The notes under the pieces: model-generated
What the model was told of the DNA's origin: nothing
The model's input: only the letters and a program-made list of their open reading frames with translations
The model's database searches: none
Translations under genes and position numbers: made by a program
Shown: positions 58,440 through 64,000 of the stretch, in pieces
Position numbering within the stretch: the first letter of the stretch is position 1
Layout: each line of letters opens with the position of its first letter
NCBI GenBank assembly: GCA_022579005.1
Contig: MU401641.1
Location: forward strand, 1 to 64,000
Source of the DNA: Poronia punctata
Lineage: Eukaryota > Ascomycota > Sordariomycetes > Xylariales > Xylariaceae
DNA: 64,000 nucleotides
Direction: 5' to 3'

Positions 58440-59801
58440 CAAGGGGGCGCTTGCAAAAGTAAGACCGTTGCTGGAGATGGAACCTTCCCATTACGCACAA
58501 CAGATTGACTCCATCAACCCGGGCATTGCCGCAGAGGCATCCGACCTCTGACAGAAACAAATACCCAGTGCCTCCTTAGGTTAGTATTACCGACCAAAGA
58601 GGCAGTAATCAATATGGCTGACTTTATCAGATAATGTATATTTCACATAATCAACACCAAAAGGGGTACTAAGCCTGGGCGTCCCCGGGCGTGTTTTTGA
58701 GCAAATTTAGGTAATATCTAATCATGATGGAACCACTCTGCAACGGGTGACGAGTCACGGAGTTTGGTGTTGAAGTAATCGGCAATTCTATAGCCAGTGA
58801 GAAGAGGGTGGTTTTGCTGTTGGAGTAAAAATACAACCAAGGTTAGGGGATCCCCGCACCAAAGCTCCGCAAATAGGTTAGAGAGGTGCCAAATCGACTA
58901 CGAGTACCCTGACGCCCCGCAGCAAACCGCGTCTACAATACCCACCATTGACCAAAGGCTTGATCACAAGTTTCCACGGTATACGTCAAGACCAAGGGAC
59001 TGTTAGTAATGACTTGAACTCGTAGGTAGCAAGGGAGAGGCCGTATAGATAAATAGGGTATCGTATTCCCCGTCACCGTGTCTATTATGTTTAGTTATTG
59101 TCTTCAGAGCTCTTCTATCGTCAACAACAGATTCAGGCACCTGACTAACAAGAAATACTTTGCCCCGTGACCATTGACTATTATTAGCGGGCCTCGTTCA
59201 CGATCTATGTAACTTCCGTCTGCCCGAAGGACCTTAAATCTCCCCATATTACCAGCAGTTTACTGTACTGCTTATAATTTGGAGAGCAGGTTGTGTGTTG
59301 CAATAAAAGGGACGAGACCACCACCTACCTAGTTTACGTGGCTGTATGCCTACAACATAGGTTACCCAAGGTTAGAATAATCCTAGGACTTGCATATAGG
59401 TACTGTCATATGTTGCTGCCGCGCAACCTGACTCTACTTCCTGCCACGGTTACACCTGTAAGTTGGGCCACTACTAAGCTTTCTCAGACTCAAGAGTTGT
59501 CTCGCAGGCCTCGTCACCACTTGTGTGATTTTCAAACCTAAATATTAATACTGTACAGACTGATTACTTCCACCTTTGTCATCGCAAATAGGTATTTAAG
59601 TGGAGGGGCTTCTTCAACACATAGCGGCCCTCCAGCTGTTTCCACATTCCTGCTCACATAGTTGTTTCACCTCAACTGTTGCATGTGACAGAACTCCAGC
59701 ACTCCTGGACAAGTTGGGAGCGCTGGTCATCCGGGCGACTTAACGTCCTGTTCTTCAGTTGACAATCCAACATATTCTTTTGCCCTACGAAAACATTCAC
59801 C
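58440..59801. other. Spacer right of the AT-rich island
   Basis: Composition returns to normal within a few bases of 58385. Some sequence here may still belong to the unmutated end of the element. No gene was supported. The last 150 bp should hold the promoter of the next gene. Confidence 0.45.
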
Positions 59802-60953
59802 ATGTCGGGCTCGCCGATCCCACCGCCCAATATCCAGGAAACAATAGGTCCTGTGATACCTTCCCTGCGGGCTGCCGCCGTTTCGCTGAAGCCCTCCGAA
59901 TCCGTTCTGCCTCTCCTCACGCCCATTCTTCAGCAGCGTGTTCAGATGTTATCGTTTAATTCTAGCAACGATCCGTGGATTCGACTACTATGTTACGATA
60001 CCGCGAAAGTTCCCAGATTAACCGAGATCGCCCAGGGTGAACAGTTGGAACCGCATCCTGTGTCGGGCGAAGTCGAGATTGACTGGGACTACGATGTCGA
60101 AACCCGCTTCAAACGGGTAGACGAGGAAACTCTGCAGGCACTAGTAGCCTTCAAAGTGTTAGAACTGGCTTTCCGCCTCCAATACTGCACAGGCGACGGC
60201 GACGGGCTTGGCTGGAAGGTAGCAGAAGTCACCGTGACGGATACGCCCTCGCCGTTTTCCACCTTTGGGGGTGTTTCAACTATATCCGAAGCCGAGCGAC
60301 AGTTCCAAGTATCAAAACAGCCCAAGGTAGCACCCGCCTTGGCGCGAGCTCAAGAAGAAGAGGACGACGACGATGATTATTGGGCGAGATATGATGCTAC
60401 ACCTGGGGCAAAGACCCCGGCCACAAAAAAATCGCCGGCGCCGGGGTCAATGGAGCCGAATCCATGGAATAACTCTAACGAAGACGATTACTTCGACAGG
60501 TATAACGACGTGCAGCCGGCCATGGACAATCACGACCCCGATGAAGAGACCAACGTGGAAGTATCCCCACCACTCGGTTTGACCTCGAGACCAGCGGACA
60601 CGGACAAGACGCAAAAGGTAAACGGCGAGGTGGAAGTGGAGGAAAACGGCATCCAGGGTTCCTGGACGTTAGCTGAACCACCTTCGAGCTCACCACATTC
60701 ACGAAACGGCGACGGGCCAGAACTGGTGCATCCTCACCCGAGACCTGCATCTAGCACTGGGTCTAATGCGTCGGTGGAGAAGCTCGAAGCAGCGGCGGCG
60801 CGTCAAGAGCAAAACGACTTTGGCGTAAAGCAACATGTTTCTCGCTCCATCAAAAGCTTATATATGCTATCTCGCGCTTCGGGTATAGATCGCGAGGAGT
60901 TCGAACGGTTAGTCAAGACCGAACTCGACATGCTCGGTCTTATGGAAGATTGA
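59802..60953 (+). CDS. Conserved-looking protein of unknown function
   Basis: This is a single exon of 383 residues with a good start context (caccATG). I do not recognise a named family. The N-terminal 140 residues look folded and mostly helical ('SLRAAAVSLKPSESVLPLLT', 'DPWIRLLCYD', 'ALVAFKVLELAFRLQY'). An acidic run (about 187-195) leads into short Asp-Tyr motifs ('DDDYWARYDATPG' and 'DDYFDRYNDVQP'), then a disordered Pro/Ser-rich region. A C-terminal helical block (about 325-383, 'HVSRSIKSLYMLSRASGID', 'LVKTELDMLGLMED') could be an interaction domain. The pattern suggests a cytosolic or nuclear scaffold protein. No signal peptide or membrane segment was seen. Confidence 0.75.
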   Translation: MSGSPIPPPNIQETIGPVIPSLRAAAVSLKPSESVLPLLTPILQQRVQMLSFNSSNDPWIRLLCYDTAKVPRLTEIAQGEQLEPHPVSGEVEIDWDYDVETRFKRVDEETLQALVAFKVLELAFRLQYCTGDGDGLGWKVAEVTVTDTPSPFSTFGGVSTISEAERQFQVSKQPKVAPALARAQEEEDDDDDYWARYDATPGAKTPATKKSPAPGSMEPNPWNNSNEDDYFDRYNDVQPAMDNHDPDEETNVEVSPPLGLTSRPADTDKTQKVNGEVEVEENGIQGSWTLAEPPSSSPHSRNGDGPELVHPHPRPASSTGSNASVEKLEAAAARQEQNDFGVKQHVSRSIKSLYMLSRASGIDREEFERLVKTELDMLGLMED

Positions 60954-61710
60954 TTGCAACGCGGGGAGGAAGATCATGGTCGGTTCTCGGAATAAGTTTG
61001 TGCGATGATGGCGTTTCGGATGTGGCTGAATTGTTGGGTTTGATCACCAGTGTGTTTGGTGACACACATATGCTTTTCTTTCGCTCGGTATGGCATCTGG
61101 TTCTTGGTTGCATTGGATGGCGCAGGAAAAGGTTGTAACCACATACCCGCGAATCGGATCAATGCTGTATTTTTAACAAGCTCGATTTGTAGGATAAGAC
61201 TGAAATAGGTAAAATCTACATATATCTTTTTTAGAATCCTTTCACGGATGCATCAATACGTGGTGATACTCGGTCTCCGGAGACACAATTGTTCGTGTCG
61301 AACTATCGACGGGGGATACAGCGAGGTAACCTAAAATGCTGTCCGTGGTACCTTTGATTAGGCCATTGCATGTAGTCCAAAAGTATCCTTTGCTTCTGGG
61401 AGAGGTAAAATCTCCTGGAAAGTGAGAGCAAACTACAAATAGTTACCTATTTTTCCAAGCTTGTCCTGTACTCTTCAGGTGCCCGCCTCAGGCGCCGTAG
61501 TAGGGAAACAGTGACAGGAAGGGGCTACAGGGAAGAATGCCCACTCGGCAAAACCAATCTTCCATTCTAACCTCCATCTTAGCCAATCACAAGCAAGCTA
61601 CTGCCATTCGCGCTTGGTAGCCAGAAAAAAGTACCAATCGTCTCATACGACGTTTCAGAGGTCATTTTCCGATATTCTGGCCATATCGCGATAGACTCTA
61701 CACACCGACG
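60954..61710. other. Intergenic spacer
   Basis: About 750 bp lie between two plus-strand genes. No supported gene, RNA or repeat was seen. The last 100 bp are the likely promoter and leader of the mitochondrial ribosomal gene. Confidence 0.5.
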
Positions 61711-62699
61711 ATGCTACGCCCAAGATTAAGGATACCGCGGGCCGGCGCCTTAATACGGCAGACGACACCGTGCACTCGCTCATTCCACGTCATCCCACAA
61801 CTCGATCAATTCAAAGAAGAGAACGCCGTACCAGGCTTGTTAAGTCCTGCCGGTTACCAGACGGCTTGGACTGAGTACATGCAACTCGTCACACAAAGGT
61901 TGAACTATTTAACAGCTGGTATGTAGCGGAAAGCTCGTACCAGAACGGTGACGGCGTCTCGAAGAAACTCGTTCTAACCTGTCACGAAACAGGTACGGAT
62001 TACGAGCAACAGAATGCGCTCACAATCCTCAAGGGCACGGCCCGCGATTCGTCGTCGGCGGCACTCTTCAACTACGCCTCGATGGCACATAACAACCACT
62101 TCTTCTTCAAGCAATTGATGAATGTGCGACATTTGTACGAGAGCAAGACCGGAGGCGAACCAGACGCCGCCAAGACGGGCGAGGTCACACTCGAGCCATC
62201 CGAGAGCCGCATACCACCGACCTTCAAGGCGGCGATAGAGAGGGACTTCAGCTCGGTCGAGACGCTGCGACGGGAGATCTACGCGACGGCCATGGGCATG
62301 TTCGGCCCGGGCTTCGTGTGGCTGGTGAGGCCGGCCCGTCTAAAGGAGATGCGGATCCTCGTGACGTACCTGGCCGGGTCGCCGTACACGGCCGCCCACT
62401 GGCGTCGCCAGCCTATCGACACCAACACCTCTGTAGGCGACCGGGGCAGGATGGGCAACTACCTCCAGCGCACGGCGGCGGGTGCGGGCAACACGTTCGG
62501 CCGCTTCGAACACCAGGCTCCCGGCGGCACAGACGTCATCCCCCTGTTGTGCCTCAACACGTGGGAACACGTCTGGCTGACCGACTACGGTATCCAGGGC
62601 AAGAGCGACTTTATCCAGCAGTGGTGGGAGACGATCGACTGGAACAAGGTCGAGGCCTTGGCCGCTCATAACACATATAAGCCGTCGCAGCTTCCATAG
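61711..62699 (+). CDS. Mitochondrial small-subunit ribosomal protein with superoxide-dismutase fold (mS42/mS43, Rsm26-like)
   Basis: This protein of the mitochondrial 37S subunit resembles Fe/Mn superoxide dismutase but serves structurally. Exons 61711-61918 and 61993-62699 (74-nt intron) give 304 residues. The first 25 residues are Arg-rich without acidic residues and look like an import signal ending near 'RSFHVIPQLD'. The N-terminal SOD-like helices include 'ASMAHNNHFFFKQLM'. The C-terminal domain has 'MFGPGFVWLV' and 'LLCLNTWEHVWLTDYGI', where true dismutases have WEHAYYLDY with metal ligands. The fold and motif spacing match fungal Rsm26/Mrp1 proteins. A functional dismutase is unlikely because the ligand set is incomplete. 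Confidence 0.85.
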
Positions 62700-64000
62700 A
62701 TTAGCGGGAAGGGGAGAAAGGGAAAAGAAAAGCCAGCCTCCCTGTGTAAGAATAATGAAGGGAGCTCTTGTGTTACGTACAAACTGTAGACTTGTATCAA
62801 AATTTAATCTTTTTCCAAGACCCTCGCTATTCACAATGAATCGTTATTTCAAGTAGGTCACTCAACCCAAACACCCAGAGTAAAACACGTACGAGCTGTG
62901 ACTATCTACCAAGTACTTGCCTACCTAGGTGCTAGGTTACGTGGTTACCTAATAAGAAAGAGAAGATCAGGCTACCTAGCACCGCTTACAATACCGACAA
63001 GTTTGTCTCTCGTATGCCGTATATCCATGTCCTGCCAGCAAAATGGTTTTCCCTTAAATGACACTTATCCAGAAAGCTTAATAATAGATGGTCCCTCTAA
63101 AATACTAGGTTAGGTATTCTTGCCTCTGTAGATGAAAAACATTGCATACCTCGAAAATGACATGACGTCTGTCCATAGGTCCTACCCTGGAATAGGTACC
63201 TACCTACTTAAACACCACACACCATACCTACTCCTTACTTGTACGTACTTGTATCTACAAATACTCCTTCACAATAGGTACTGAAACCTCTTTGCTTGGT
63301 TTTTCTAAAACCATGCGCCCCAAGCATATCCCAACCTGTTGCTCCGGGATGTCCGATCTGCACGTTATCGGTTTCCATAAGTCCGGACGGACGGACGGAC
63401 GGACGCCGAGAGTGCCAGTTGGGAAAATCCAAGCAAGCCTAAAGCCGTTTTGTGTGCCTACACCAGCTAGGTTAGACATATTATATATGTCATTTGAAGA
63501 AAAAAACGCCTTTTGTAATGCGAACAAGTAATAAGTTTCCCAGAGGGGTCGGTCGATATGTTTTACCTACATGTAGCCCGGTAGCCTTGTGGCACCTATA
63601 GCAGGTAGGTACGGTAATTGGTGGTGGTGTATTCAAGCCCGGTTACTCGGTTAGTACATTTCACGATCGAGGATGGATATATAGATAGATAGATACATGA
63701 AGTAGAGTGAGTGAGTGAGTGAGTGAGTGGTCAGGATCAGTTTTGAATCTGAGGCTTGGTAGGCAGACTGGGTAAATGCTCTCTTTCTTTCTTTCTTTCT
63801 TTCTTTGGCGATTACTTGTTCCACTTAGATATTATCATAACAACAAGGTCCTCCGATTGAGAAACATCACCCAACTGCTTCAGATACAAATATATAAGGC
63901 GGGCAGGCAGGTAACACACATCTATCACTTTTAACCTGCAACTTAGGTGTTTAGATAATCACCAAAACATTTCACATGGAATTTTCAAAGATCAAATTCA
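62700..64000. other. Terminal intergenic region with microsatellites
   Basis: No gene was seen in 1.3 kb. Tandem repeats include (GGAC)5 at about 63385-63404, (GATA)n near 63680, (GAGT)n at about 63706-63729 and (TTTC)n at about 63783-63806. TAGGTA/ACCTACCT motifs are frequent. Confidence 0.6.

Overview
This window looks like nuclear DNA of a filamentous ascomycete, most likely a Sordariomycete. The genes have short introns (about 48-160 nt, one of 379 nt) with GT/AG borders and CTAAC/CTGAC-like branch sites. Long gene-poor spacers are full of ACCTACCTA/TAGGTAGG runs. One AT-rich island has the transition-only signature of repeat-induced point mutation (RIP). A kinase resembling PUK1, a gene known from Sordariomycetes, carries the tandem UAG UAG codons that are edited in that group. 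I cannot name the species.

Layout. 1-660: an (AGA)n repeat and the 3' part of a THOC5-like gene. 661-6457: gene-poor spacer. 6458-8682: family-2 glycosyltransferase. 9897-10897: DJ-1/PfpI protein. 12545-14209: nucleolar FKBP prolyl isomerase (Fpr4). 15387-18491: PUK1-type kinase. 20897-18869 (-): membrane-anchored sphingomyelinase-like protein with lost catalytic residues. 22643-24425: WDR5/Swd3 WD40 protein with an added RS-rich N-terminus. 31513-24965 (-): UBR1 N-recognin. About 34720-34269 (-): a small multi-exon QCR9 gene. 35238-35852: PYM. 39428-37731 (-): nucleoside hydrolase. 41781-40108 (-): RED/IK-like protein. 42458-45999: REV1. 49005-46570 (-): mitochondrial intermediate peptidase. 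49531-50515: MIC26/27-type MICOS subunit. 51929-50873 (-): mitochondrial thiamine pyrophosphate carrier. 52335-58439: RIP-mutated AT-rich island. 59802-60953: conserved-looking protein of unknown function. 61711-62699: mitochondrial small-subunit protein with a superoxide-dismutase fold.

The genes are mostly housekeeping and do not form a biosynthetic cluster. Mitochondrial functions recur (QCR9, OCT1, MICOS, TPC1, mS42-like), as do RNA and chromatin functions (THOC5, PYM, RED, WDR5, Fpr4).

The most interesting signal is the kinase. Two consecutive TAG codons interrupt an otherwise intact kinase domain exactly where the family has Trp-Trp. Both target adenosines lie in the loop of a 10-bp hairpin that can be read directly from the sequence. 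That is the arrangement expected for stage-specific A-to-I recoding of UAG UAG to UGG UGG. Gene models were spliced by eye from frame continuity and family resemblance; no search was run.
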